Of a stretch of DNA of 64,000 nucleotides, positions 26,364-34,371 are shown piece by piece (the stretch's first letter is position 1; each line of letters starts with the position of its first letter). A model generated the notes under the pieces. The model was not told the origin of the DNA, made no database searches, and was given only the letters and a program-made list of their open reading frames with translations. A program made the position numbers and the translations under genes. The DNA is from CAYUVA01 sp964448115 [NCBI: uncultured bacterium] (GTDB lineage: Bacteria > CAYUVA01): the NCBI GenBank assembly GCA_964448115.1, contig CAYUVA010000020.1:1-64000 (forward strand), given 5' to 3'.

Positions 26364-27605
26364 ATGAAAGCAAAGATACTGACCATTGGTACAGAGTTAA
26401 CTCGGGGAGGGCTTGAAAATACTAACTCCATTTACCTTGCCCGTAAACTGACCGAGATGGGATTGATAGTCAGCCAGATCATAACCGTCCCCGATAATAA
26501 GAAAGCCCTGGAGATCGCCTTTCGACAGGCAGCCGCTGATGCTAAGATAGTCATCGCAACCGGAGGGCTAGGCGCTACCGATAATGATATTACCAAGGAA
26601 GGATTCTGCGCTGCATTTAACGAAAGGTTGCTTCTTTATCGCAACCTCTTGGAGGAGATAAAAGAAAAGCTAAAGAAAAGAGAGAGTCCATTCACCTCGC
26701 TCTATGAAAAACAAGCTTACCTCCCAGAGAACGCTAAGGTGCTTCGCAATCCGCTAGGTCTCGCATTCGGTTGGGCGTATTATACGAGGAAAACCCAGCT
26801 TTATATCCTTCCTGGTCTGCCGATGGAGATGCAGTACATATTCGAAACCTCGGTGCAACCGGAGATCCTCTCCATGCCACGAACCATAAAAGAGTTGACC
26901 AGGGTAGTTCGAACTATAGGAGTTCCAGAGGCGTTTATCCAGGAAAATATAGGCAAAGAAAAACTCACCAACGAATTTGTCAATATACGACTCCAAGCCC
27001 ATTTTGCTGGCGTGGATGTAGCTGTTACATTAACCGGCAAACCCTCTGAGCAACTTGCAGAGCCTATGGAGCTTATTGTACGAAAATTGCAAAGCATCTT
27101 AGGGATAAATATTTATGGCTATAATAATGATACCTTGCATGGCGTCCTGGGAAAGGCTCTCATCGAGAAAAACTTGACCCTGTCGGTTGCAGAATCGTTC
27201 ACCGGTGGAAAGGTGATGGATTTAATTACTGATATACCAGGCAGCAGCGAATACTTCATGGAAGGCAAGGTTACTTACTCCAATGCAGCCAAGATTAGCG
27301 AGCTTGGAGTTGATGAGGATACCATCAAAAGATATGGCGCAGTCTCCGCTGATGTGGCTAAAGATATGGCGGATGGTATTCGCAAAAGAAGCGGTACCGA
27401 TATAGGCATTAGCACTACTGGCATCGCGGGACCGACTGGAGCAACGCCCATGAAACCAGTGGGATTGGTATTCGTTGGCTACTCAGATGAGCGAGGAAAT
27501 GATGCTGTAAAATACATTCTTTCTGGAGACCGTAATGCGGTAAAGACTAAAGGCGCCTACCTTGCACTCGATATTGCCAGGAGGCATATAATTGGAAAAA
27601 AATAA
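26364..27605 (+). CDS. cinA: CinA-family protein (nicotinamide-nucleotide amidase)
   Basis: This 413-residue two-domain protein has an N-terminal MoCF/COG1058 domain (LTIGTELTRGGLENTNSIYL; IATGGLGATDNDITKEGF) and a C-terminal PncC deamidase domain (LSVAESFTGGKV; GISTTGIAGPTGA). PncC recycles NMN to nicotinate mononucleotide, and the N-terminal domain acts on ADP-ribose-type metabolites. Length is normal. The thpR start lies inside its last codons. Confidence 0.94.
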   Translation: MKAKILTIGTELTRGGLENTNSIYLARKLTEMGLIVSQIITVPDNKKALEIAFRQAAADAKIVIATGGLGATDNDITKEGFCAAFNERLLLYRNLLEEIKEKLKKRESPFTSLYEKQAYLPENAKVLRNPLGLAFGWAYYTRKTQLYILPGLPMEMQYIFETSVQPEILSMPRTIKELTRVVRTIGVPEAFIQENIGKEKLTNEFVNIRLQAHFAGVDVAVTLTGKPSEQLAEPMELIVRKLQSILGINIYGYNNDTLHGVLGKALIEKNLTLSVAESFTGGKVMDLITDIPGSSEYFMEGKVTYSNAAKISELGVDEDTIKRYGAVSADVAKDMADGIRKRSGTDIGISTTGIAGPTGATPMKPVGLVFVGYSDERGNDAVKYILSGDRNAVKTKGAYLALDIARRHIIGKK

Positions 27606-28176
27606 AGACCATAAGAGCACTATCCGCTGTTTCATCGCGATAAATCTCCCCAGGGAGCTAAAGGAACATATCCACGCATCAATAAAAGATATTAAGGCTA
27701 TCGGGCATGGAATAAAGTGGGTCGATAAGGAAAATCTGCATATCACGGTCAAGTTTTTAGGAGATGTAAATACTGCTAATATTGAGAGAATCTCCAATAC
27801 CCTGGCGGATGTTGCTGGCAAGACAGCGGCATTTGAGCTAAGGATCGATCACTTTGGCGTCTTCCCCAGCGAGAGGAAGCCGCGGGTCCTGTGGGTGGGA
27901 TGTGAAAACGAAGAACCTTATATTAGGCTGGCAGGCTCGGTAGATGAAGCACTTTCGAGGCTTGGATTTGAGATGGAAAAAAAGAAACCCACCGCTCATG
28001 TTACCATCGCCAGATGCAAATTCCCTAAAGAGGCTACCGATGTTGTTCAAAGACTAAGCTCGAAAAGCTTCCAACCCATCAACCTATTCGTAGATTCGGT
28101 ACAACTAATGAGAAGCACACTCACGCCCAAAGGGGCGATATACGAGATCATATCCTCATACAAACTGAAAGCATAG
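27592..28176 (+). CDS. thpR: RNA 2',3'-cyclic phosphodiesterase (2H family)
   Basis: This 194-residue protein has both HxT motifs of the 2H phosphoesterases: HITVKFLG and HVTIARCK. ThpR opens 2',3'-cyclic phosphates at RNA ends; older names are LigT or 2'-5' RNA ligase. Translation probably begins at TTG 27592, 14 bases before the cinA stop. In many genomes recA comes next in this operon; here a secreted protein does. Confidence 0.93.
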   Translation: MEKNKDHKSTIRCFIAINLPRELKEHIHASIKDIKAIGHGIKWVDKENLHITVKFLGDVNTANIERISNTLADVAGKTAAFELRIDHFGVFPSERKPRVLWVGCENEEPYIRLAGSVDEALSRLGFEMEKKKPTAHVTIARCKFPKEATDVVQRLSSKSFQPINLFVDSVQLMRSTLTPKGAIYEIISSYKLKA

Positions 28177-28242
28177 ATAAATCAACTCATCCAATACCGA
28201 CCCCTAGCACAAAGATGTTATTGAAAAAAATTTCATTAGGAC

Positions 28243-28270
28243 TTGCTTTTTAAAACTAATGTATTATATT
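28243..28270 (+). promoter_or_regulatory. Candidate promoter of the Cys-rich secreted protein
   Basis: TTGCTT (28243-28248) and TATATT (28265-28270) are 16 bases apart in an AT-rich stretch upstream of the ATG at 28306, which itself has AAGGGGAAAGGA before it. Fair match only. Confidence 0.35.
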
Positions 28271-28305
28271 ATTAGTAGCACTGGAAAAGTGAAGGGGAAA
28301 GGATT

Positions 28306-29151
28306 ATGTATGAAAATAGGCATAATAGGTATTGGCTGTTCAGCCTTTGCATGTGTCTGCTTTTAAGTATTTCTGCAAGCACTTTGGAACTCAGGAGACC
28401 GCAACCCGCCCTATCATTCGCCTACCAGGCTTCAGATTGCCTGAACATGGCAGCGATGCAAGCCAAAGACTCCGGGGATGACTGCGATGGTATAGATCTG
28501 GTCGTAGTTGGAAATACCTTATACATGACCCACTATAATGCCGAGTATAACTGCTGCGCTGATATGGTCGTTCATTATCAACTTCAGGGTAATATCATCA
28601 AGTTCATCGAGGTGGAGACCTTTGGCGAGTACGGTCCCTGCGAATGCCTCTGCATGTTCGAGCTTAGCGCCCAGCTCGGTGGATTATCATCAGGGGATTA
28701 TATTGTGAAGGTGCAAGACCAATACGGCTACTGCTACTGCACAAAGGAGATCCATATTTCCAATCTCAAGCTCAAAGGGCGCTTTGCACGAGTGAGCTAT
28801 CTGCAGAGCGGATGCCTTCCAATGGGCAAGGGCGATGATATGTCCCTCAAGTGCGTCAACTGGGAGCAGACCTGTGATAACTTCGAGTTCATCTCCAACG
28901 GAAGCACACTTGACATCATTCACCGTTGCGCCTTCTATAATTGCTGCGCCATTTTAGTGCCCCAAGTCTCAGTGGATGGCTACACCATCACCGTGGTAGA
29001 ACTGGAGACCTTTGACGAGATGGGACCCTGCTACTGCATGTGTTTCTTCAATTTTACCACTAGCATAAGGTACCTAAATCCAGGCGTTTACACGGTAACT
29101 ATCATGAACCAGCAGGGTGAGGTATATTGCCAGGCAGAGGTGGAGATGTAG
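28306..29151 (+). CDS. Secreted protein with duplicated Cys-rich domain, function unknown
   Basis: This 281-residue protein has a signal peptide (WLFSLCMCLLLSISAS) and two copies of a ~110-residue domain. Each copy carries YNCCA, then VELETF or VEVETF, then GPCxCxC, a glycine turn (SGDYIVKV, PGVYTVTI) and a final Cys. Spacing of the paired and clustered cysteines (CC, CxCxC, C) is kept in both, so the copies fold alike, with disulfides or a metal site. I recognise the domain pattern but know no proven function. The strong Shine-Dalgarno site suggests good expression. It is not obviously linked to the upstream operon. Confidence 0.75.
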   Translation: MYENRHNRYWLFSLCMCLLLSISASTLELRRPQPALSFAYQASDCLNMAAMQAKDSGDDCDGIDLVVVGNTLYMTHYNAEYNCCADMVVHYQLQGNIIKFIEVETFGEYGPCECLCMFELSAQLGGLSSGDYIVKVQDQYGYCYCTKEIHISNLKLKGRFARVSYLQSGCLPMGKGDDMSLKCVNWEQTCDNFEFISNGSTLDIIHRCAFYNCCAILVPQVSVDGYTITVVELETFDEMGPCYCMCFFNFTTSIRYLNPGVYTVTIMNQQGEVYCQAEVEM

Positions 29152-29350
29152 AGGGAGGATTAGATTCCCTAACAAAGAGGCTTTTTATTAAGACCGCGGA
29201 TCAAGAGGCTAGCTAAGGAACTATTCTCAAGCCTGATTTGTTTAGCCCTAATTAACAAGTTAATGCTTCCATGATGTTCTCAAAGTCCTGTCCGAAATAT
29301 TCTGTAATTTCATTATACTGATGAGCATATACATCATTCAATCTCGCATT

Positions 29351-29525
29351 TCAAGGGGTAATTTCTTCTTGGTTATGCTCTATACGAAGGATACCATTCA
29401 TCGTTGAGAAAGCCCCTGCGAGCTTTAGATGAGGAACTTGTAGTTCCAGAGCTCCTACACGGGTCTTCAATCTTCTTGGCTTATAGCCATTTCGATAGCC
29501 TTGTCGAGATTTGCTGGGTTCATAC
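29351..29525 (-). pseudogene. IS256 (Mutator-type) transposase fragment
   Basis: On the minus strand the residues SRQGYRNGYKPRRLKTRVGA followed by LELQVP and FST match the conserved N-terminal third of IS256-family transposases (RNGYxxRxLKTRVGxLELxVP). The DDE catalytic domain and both ends are missing, and the frame soon stops. It is a dead remnant, bordered on its 5' side by a REP-like hairpin in place of the transposase start. Confidence 0.8.
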
Positions 29526-29537
29526 TTCAAATACCGG

Positions 29538-29557
29538 ATTCCCGCCTGCACGGGAAT
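29538..29557. repeat. REP-like palindrome
   Basis: ATTCCCG (29538-29544), six-base loop, CGGGAAT (29551-29557) is the core of the widespread GATTCCCGC...GCGGGAATGAC REP/miniature hairpin. Only one copy is in the window. Confidence 0.75.
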
Positions 29558-29604
29558 GACAAGAAGTGGAGCCAGATGCTTCGAGTTTTTGATAAGAAAC
29601 CTTT

Positions 29605-29632
29605 TTCTTTGCGTCTTCATCGCTTTGCGTGA
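29605..29632 (-). repeat. Dispersed TTTGCGT element, partial copy
   Basis: CTTTGCGTC and CTTTGCGTGAT separated by seven bases form a shortened version of the element seen at 19621 and 35094. Confidence 0.65.
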
Positions 29633-29660
29633 TACAATCTTTCCTCAAAACAGCAGCCTG

Positions 29661-31724
29661 GTGAGCAAAATAGGGAATAAATCGCACCATCCAATCTGGG
29701 CGATGGTTATCTTCTTGCTTTTCTTCATGCTCTACTCGTACACCTTGTCCCCAGATATTTGCTACTATGACTTCGGGGATATCGTCAGTGCAAGCCATTA
29801 TCTTGGGATAGCACATCCCTCTGGTTATCCACAGTATGTTACGCTGAGCCGGATCTTCCACCTGCTTCCTTTAGGGAGCATCGCCTACCGAAACAGCCTA
29901 TTTACCGCGCTTATAGGCTCGATTGCAGTTATGTTATTTTTCATTTTGCTGCTATCGGAGAAACTAGGGTTTTATTGTTCTCTCTTCGGCGCTTTTTTGC
30001 TTGGATTCTCGGTCAATGTCTGGGAGCTATGCAACTCGGCTGAGATATACTCGCTGGCATTATTTTATGTTATCGCCCTATTGTTTATTTACACAAGGAT
30101 GCGCCAAGGGGAAGCAGGTTCTTTTCGCACCTGGCTATTTCTATGTTTTGTCGCTGGTTTATTCGTTGCTCATCACCTAATGAGCGCACTAGCCATCGGC
30201 GCTATCGGCTTTACCATGATAATAATGAAGGAATACCATTTCAGACTCAAGGGGTTCTTTCTCGGCTTATTATATTTTATTCTCGGCGCTTCAAGTTATC
30301 TGTTCGTGCCCATAAGGGCATCGTTGGATATCCTTTATAACTGGGGTAAGCCGGACACTCTCAAGAGCGTCATCTACCATTATCTTGCCCGGCAGTACCA
30401 GGGGCGGATGTTCGAGCTGAGCATATTCAAGATAAAGCAGATGCTCTTTTTCGGAGTGGAACTTCTAGCGCGACAATGGGGTGTCCTGGTTATTATTTTA
30501 GCTTTTTTAGGTCTGTTAAAGTTTGCCTGCTCCCATCGTCTTTTAAAGATGCTTTTAATATTTAGCAATGCTGTATTTTTGCTTTATGTGATCGATCCCT
30601 CCTTTTTCATACCAGCCTACCTAGTACTTTCCTGGCTGGCTGCGGATGCTATGCGAGGTATAAGCGATCTCAAGACTGTAAGCTCAAACAAAATCCTGGG
30701 CAAGATGTTGATGGTCGGGATGTTGCTGCTTTTATTAGGAACAGGAATTCGCTCATATCTTATAGCCGATAAGCGAGGCAACTACCTACCTTCAATTCTC
30801 CTAAGGCAAACTTTCTATAGTCTTCCGCCCGGCTCGATTGTTCTCACCTCGACTGATGATATCGGCTTCAACGCGTGGTATCTCACCTTGGTAGAGCGCG
30901 CATTACCTTCCATTGTGCACATCCACAAGCCGGCGCTGAGCTGGCGGGGGTATGTTGATGTGCTCAGGTCGCAGTATCCTGGTCTTCTTGAGCGATTAAG
31001 CCAGATAAACCCAAAGAATCAAGCTGATACTGACAGCGCTTTGGCATTCTTGAGATTAGTCGAGGAGGCTTATGTTGGACAGAGGGCTATTTTCATAGAG
31101 CCAGATCCAGATGGGATCGATCCCCCAGCCCACAAAATGCTCCCTCATGGAGTGCTTTATCGGTTGGCTGCCCCTGAAATGGGGGATGCCGAGTCTGCCA
31201 TGCGAAGGCTGCATATCCTGCATGAAATGATGAGCGCCAGTCCCTATTTCGAGAACGATCGTGATGCCAAGAGAAACATTGCCCTTGGATATATAAATCT
31301 GGGAAACTACTATTGCGAGTTGAACTTATGCCATTATGCGGAGTCAGCCTACCGCCGTGCCCTTGAGATCGATCCTGATAATGAGCAGATCTATAACAAG
31401 CTCGGCATGATGGCATTTCAAGCAGCCGATATGGCAAGGGCTAGGGCAGCATTCAGCGAGGCGATTCGATTATCCCCACGATTCATCGACGCAAGGCTGA
31501 ACCTTGCTATAACTTACCATCAGACCGGGCATCTCAAGGCAGCAAAACAGCTATATGAGTCGATATTGTCCATAGAGCCTGGGCACCTTCAAGCGCTGAA
31601 TAACCTGGCAGCGATTTATCTGCAACTAGGAGACCGGCAAAGGGCAAGATATCATGCTGCAAGGGCACTCGATATCGACCCGGACTACCAGCCGGCAGCA
31701 AAACTACTGGAGGAGTTGGAATGA
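29661..31724 (+). CDS. DUF2723 polytopic protein fused to TPR domain
   Basis: This protein has the DUF2723 signature (CYYDFGDIVSASHYLGIAHPSGYPQY) after its first helix, about ten helices to residue ~385, and a C-terminal domain of four TPRs (YRRALEIDPDNEQIYNKLG and later units). The frame is open back to 29511, but those 50 codons derive from a REP hairpin and the TTTGCGT repeat. I place the start at GTG 29661 (or ATG 29703), giving 687 or 673 residues. It is probably a GT-C-type glycosyltransferase using a polyprenyl donor; the gene at 12798 is its paralogue. Confidence 0.8.
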   Translation: MSKIGNKSHHPIWAMVIFLLFFMLYSYTLSPDICYYDFGDIVSASHYLGIAHPSGYPQYVTLSRIFHLLPLGSIAYRNSLFTALIGSIAVMLFFILLLSEKLGFYCSLFGAFLLGFSVNVWELCNSAEIYSLALFYVIALLFIYTRMRQGEAGSFRTWLFLCFVAGLFVAHHLMSALAIGAIGFTMIIMKEYHFRLKGFFLGLLYFILGASSYLFVPIRASLDILYNWGKPDTLKSVIYHYLARQYQGRMFELSIFKIKQMLFFGVELLARQWGVLVIILAFLGLLKFACSHRLLKMLLIFSNAVFLLYVIDPSFFIPAYLVLSWLAADAMRGISDLKTVSSNKILGKMLMVGMLLLLLGTGIRSYLIADKRGNYLPSILLRQTFYSLPPGSIVLTSTDDIGFNAWYLTLVERALPSIVHIHKPALSWRGYVDVLRSQYPGLLERLSQINPKNQADTDSALAFLRLVEEAYVGQRAIFIEPDPDGIDPPAHKMLPHGVLYRLAAPEMGDAESAMRRLHILHEMMSASPYFENDRDAKRNIALGYINLGNYYCELNLCHYAESAYRRALEIDPDNEQIYNKLGMMAFQAADMARARAAFSEAIRLSPRFIDARLNLAITYHQTGHLKAAKQLYESILSIEPGHLQALNNLAAIYLQLGDRQRARYHAARALDIDPDYQPAAKLLEELE

Positions 31725-31745
31725 TCCCTTTGCTATTTAATAAGT

Positions 31746-31774
31746 TTGATCTTATCAATCTGAACAAATATTAT
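31746..31774 (+). promoter_or_regulatory. Candidate promoter of ftsB-gmk
   Basis: TTGATC (31746-31751), exactly 17 bases, TATTAT (31769-31774). It starts a leader of about 85 bases before ftsB. Confidence 0.45.
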
Positions 31775-31864
31775 CGTGGTTGCTTAACTTTGTTGAGATA
31801 GTCGATTTCGTACTGAGTCAAAGTTTAGAACTCGCGAACAAGAAACCAGGATGATAAAAGCTAA

Positions 31865-32155
31865 ATGGATGCGAGAACTAAAAGGATGCTGAGGCTTGCG
31901 GTCATCGCACTGGTGATCTTTTCGCTCGCATTCATCTATTATCATAATTCCAGTGTTCAATATCACCAGATGCAGGATGAGCTTCAGCAACTAAAAAAGG
32001 AGATCGAGGAGCTAAGGGCACAGAACGAACGACTATCCAAGTGGATCGAGTCCTTCAAGAACGATCCCCACTTGCTGGAAAAGGCTGCCCGAGAAGACCT
32101 CGATATGGTAAAAGAGGGCGAGATTATCATCAAGTTCGATACAGAGGCGAAATGA
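31865..32155 (+). CDS. ftsB: FtsB/DivIC-type septum formation protein
   Basis: This 96-residue single-pass protein has a short cytoplasmic start, one helix (LAVIALVIFSLAFIYYH), a coiled coil (QDELQQLKKEIEELRAQNER) and the C-terminal block HLLEKAAREDLDMVKEGE of the DivIC/FtsB family. These link FtsL and FtsQ in the divisome. Its stop overlaps the gmk start (ATGA). Linkage to gmk is unusual, since eno or ispD is the common neighbour. Confidence 0.9.
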   Translation: MDARTKRMLRLAVIALVIFSLAFIYYHNSSVQYHQMQDELQQLKKEIEELRAQNERLSKWIESFKNDPHLLEKAAREDLDMVKEGEIIIKFDTEAK

Positions 32156-32745
32156 AAACGATGCCCAAACCCCAAGCCTTCAAAGGCGGTTACTTCTTTG
32201 CACTCGATGGCGCAAGCGGATCAGGGAAATCCTCGATAATGCAAGCCCTTGTAAAAATGATGCCAGATAAACTTCGCTTGATACACCGCTATACGACCAG
32301 GAAAAGGCGACCATCAGATGCCGAGGAGGAATATATCTTCATCAGCCAGGATGAATACAAGAAAATGGTCACCGGGGGAAGGTTCATCGAGCACCGCGAG
32401 TACCTGTTCGGAATGAGCTACGGAACGGTCATCGATGAGGTAAGAAGCATAATCGACAGCGGTCAGAATGCGATCGGGATCATCAACCTGGGCAACGGAA
32501 GAATTGTAAAAGAGCGACTACCGGAAGCGGTTACCATTTTCCTCGAGGTTCCAGCAGAGATGATCGAGCGCAGACTTCGCAAAAGGGGAACACACACACA
32601 GGAGCAGATCCAGGAGCGGGTGGGGAACGCTAGAAAAGCCATGAATTATGCTTCTCACTATGACCATATCGTTAAGAACCTGGATGGGAAGCTCAATGAG
32701 GCGATCAACCAGGTTAAGGAAATAATCGCCTCTTATATAAGTTAA
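32152..32745 (+). CDS. gmk: Guanylate kinase
   Basis: This 197-residue kinase phosphorylates GMP to GDP. It has the P-loop (LDGASGSGKSSIM), the GMP-binding arginines and EYIFIS block (YTTRKRRPSDAEEEYIF) and the lid (RLRKRGTHTQEQI). The open frame extends to 32041, but ATG 32152 overlaps the ftsB stop and gives a normal length. The usual GEV(D/N)G motif is present only as MTGGRFIEHREYLFGMSYGT-like sequence, read here as VTGGRFIEHREYLFGMSYGT. Confidence 0.93.
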   Translation: MKTMPKPQAFKGGYFFALDGASGSGKSSIMQALVKMMPDKLRLIHRYTTRKRRPSDAEEEYIFISQDEYKKMVTGGRFIEHREYLFGMSYGTVIDEVRSIIDSGQNAIGIINLGNGRIVKERLPEAVTIFLEVPAEMIERRLRKRGTHTQEQIQERVGNARKAMNYASHYDHIVKNLDGKLNEAINQVKEIIASYIS

Positions 32746-32751
32746 GCGTGT

Positions 32752-34350
32752 TTGGCGTTGGATAGGTTAAAATCAGCATCGATCAAGGTCTTTTTTATCC
32801 TTCTGATTTTAACCGTGATTCTTCGAGTACCCTATCTGGCTATCCCCTTTTTCTGTATCGATGAGGGGGTCTATGCCACCGCAGCCAGGGAGGTACTGCG
32901 CGGGGAGAGACTCTACACCGACCTGTGGCTGCATAAGCCGCCGGGTATCGTTTACATCTATGCCCTTATATTTCTTGTTAAAGATAGCATGACAGCGGTT
33001 CACCTTTTCACCGCGCTGTGGAGCTTTGCCACTTCGATTGCTATCTACCGGGCTATGAGGCTGCTAAGCGACCACCAATCGAGCCTTTTAGCAGCCATTT
33101 TCTATGCTTTCTTCAGCACAAGTTACCTGCCCAGGGATATGCAGGCGGCGAATACGGAGCTTTTCATGGTATTGCCTTTGGTGTTGAGCTTCGGCTTTTT
33201 AGTGGTCGGCATGAAGCGTCAGAGGCTTGGTTATCTCTTTTCAGCCGGACTGTTTTGCTCGCTGGGCATGATCTTCAAGCAGCCGGCTTTGTTCGTGGCA
33301 GTGGCTTTTATCATGGCAATCATCTTGCATTATAGGAAACAAGAGACAATCAATAAATGCATCCTAGCATTGGTCACTTATTGCATCGGCATCATGGTTC
33401 CCCTGGTGGTGCTCATTCTGTGGGCATACAAATCGGGGAGCTTGGGTGATATGCTGCGGCTGGTGGTGGGCTACAACCTTGGTTATGTGAGCGACATCCA
33501 CCCCTTGCAGTATCTTTATCGCGCCTATGATATCAGCATCCGGTTCTTTGGCTATAATTTTCTGCTGCTTTGGCTAGCGCTGGTATGGTTGTTCGCCTCC
33601 AAGCCCGCCAAAGAGGATGATAAAGAAAATGGCAGACTACTGCTTCTTTTTTTACTTGGCAGCCTTCTAGGCACTGCCTCCGGCAACCGTTTCTTTGGGC
33701 ACTACTTCATCCAGAGCCTTCCCGCGCTCTGTATGGTAGCAGCGGTGGCGTTGAGCAGCCTCTTCACTAACATCCAACGCATTGAGAATGGTTTGATATG
33801 CAAGTCATTGTGTGGCTCCCTTATCATACTGGTTGTGCTCGGCTTCATCATACCCTTCCAGCGCTTCCATGGCTATGGGATGATAGACAGCCTGGGACGG
33901 TTGCTCGAAGGTGAAGGAGCATCGCCACTGGTTAGGGAGATCGCAAGCAAACCTCACGATGCCAGTCTGGCTGAGCTGGTTAAGAGTATAACCGAGCCGG
34001 GGGATAAGATCTTTATCTGGGGTTTTTACCCGCAGTTGTACTACCTAAGCGGTCGGCGCCCGGCAAGCAGGTTCATCTTCTGCAACTTCCTTACCGGACT
34101 ACAGCCCGGCTCAGCAGCTTTCTTCGAGGGCCGCGATACAAGCGAATACATAGTAACTGGAAGCCGGGAGCTACTGATGGAGGATCTTGGCAAAAACCGG
34201 CCACGGGTGATAATCGACACCGCACCAGCCGATTACTGGGGCTACAGCAGGTACCCGATAGACAAGTATTGGCAGCTAAACGCCTTTATTGCAAAGGATT
34301 ATCGGCTCTATGCAACCGTGGAGGGCTTTGCCATCTACCAGCGCTGGTAG
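32752..34350 (+). CDS. GT39-like polytopic glycosyltransferase
   Basis: This 532-residue GT-C membrane protein has the acidic loop motif FFCIDEGVYATAAREVLRGE and LHKPPGIVYIYALIF, with ten or so helices and a soluble C terminus containing GDKIFIWGFYPQLYYLSG. It starts at TTG 32752 or 32758, a few bases after gmk. It is a paralogue of the gene at 16706: both share ID-E-VY, IFIWGF, and a conserved tail (PADYWGYSRYP versus TADYFGYGAYP). Donor and acceptor are unknown. Confidence 0.82.
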   Translation: MALDRLKSASIKVFFILLILTVILRVPYLAIPFFCIDEGVYATAAREVLRGERLYTDLWLHKPPGIVYIYALIFLVKDSMTAVHLFTALWSFATSIAIYRAMRLLSDHQSSLLAAIFYAFFSTSYLPRDMQAANTELFMVLPLVLSFGFLVVGMKRQRLGYLFSAGLFCSLGMIFKQPALFVAVAFIMAIILHYRKQETINKCILALVTYCIGIMVPLVVLILWAYKSGSLGDMLRLVVGYNLGYVSDIHPLQYLYRAYDISIRFFGYNFLLLWLALVWLFASKPAKEDDKENGRLLLLFLLGSLLGTASGNRFFGHYFIQSLPALCMVAAVALSSLFTNIQRIENGLICKSLCGSLIILVVLGFIIPFQRFHGYGMIDSLGRLLEGEGASPLVREIASKPHDASLAELVKSITEPGDKIFIWGFYPQLYYLSGRRPASRFIFCNFLTGLQPGSAAFFEGRDTSEYIVTGSRELLMEDLGKNRPRVIIDTAPADYWGYSRYPIDKYWQLNAFIAKDYRLYATVEGFAIYQRW

Positions 34351-34371
34351 CCTCGACCAGGTCTGAAGCAG

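Larger units (their letters stand above)
29152..29660. other. Intergenic region of mobile-element remnants
   Basis: These ~510 bases hold no intact gene. From left to right there is a broken minus-strand frame (29240-29330), an IS256-type transposase fragment (29351-29525), a REP-like hairpin (29538-29557) and a partial copy of the TTTGCGT repeat (29605-29632). An open plus-strand frame spans 29511-29660 and joins the next gene, but its residues come from these elements. Confidence 0.75.

Noticed and set aside
29520-29861. Minus-strand frame containing a CHSRAGGNP phrase
   Set aside because: This is the standard false translation of a REP hairpin, antisense to the DUF2723 gene.
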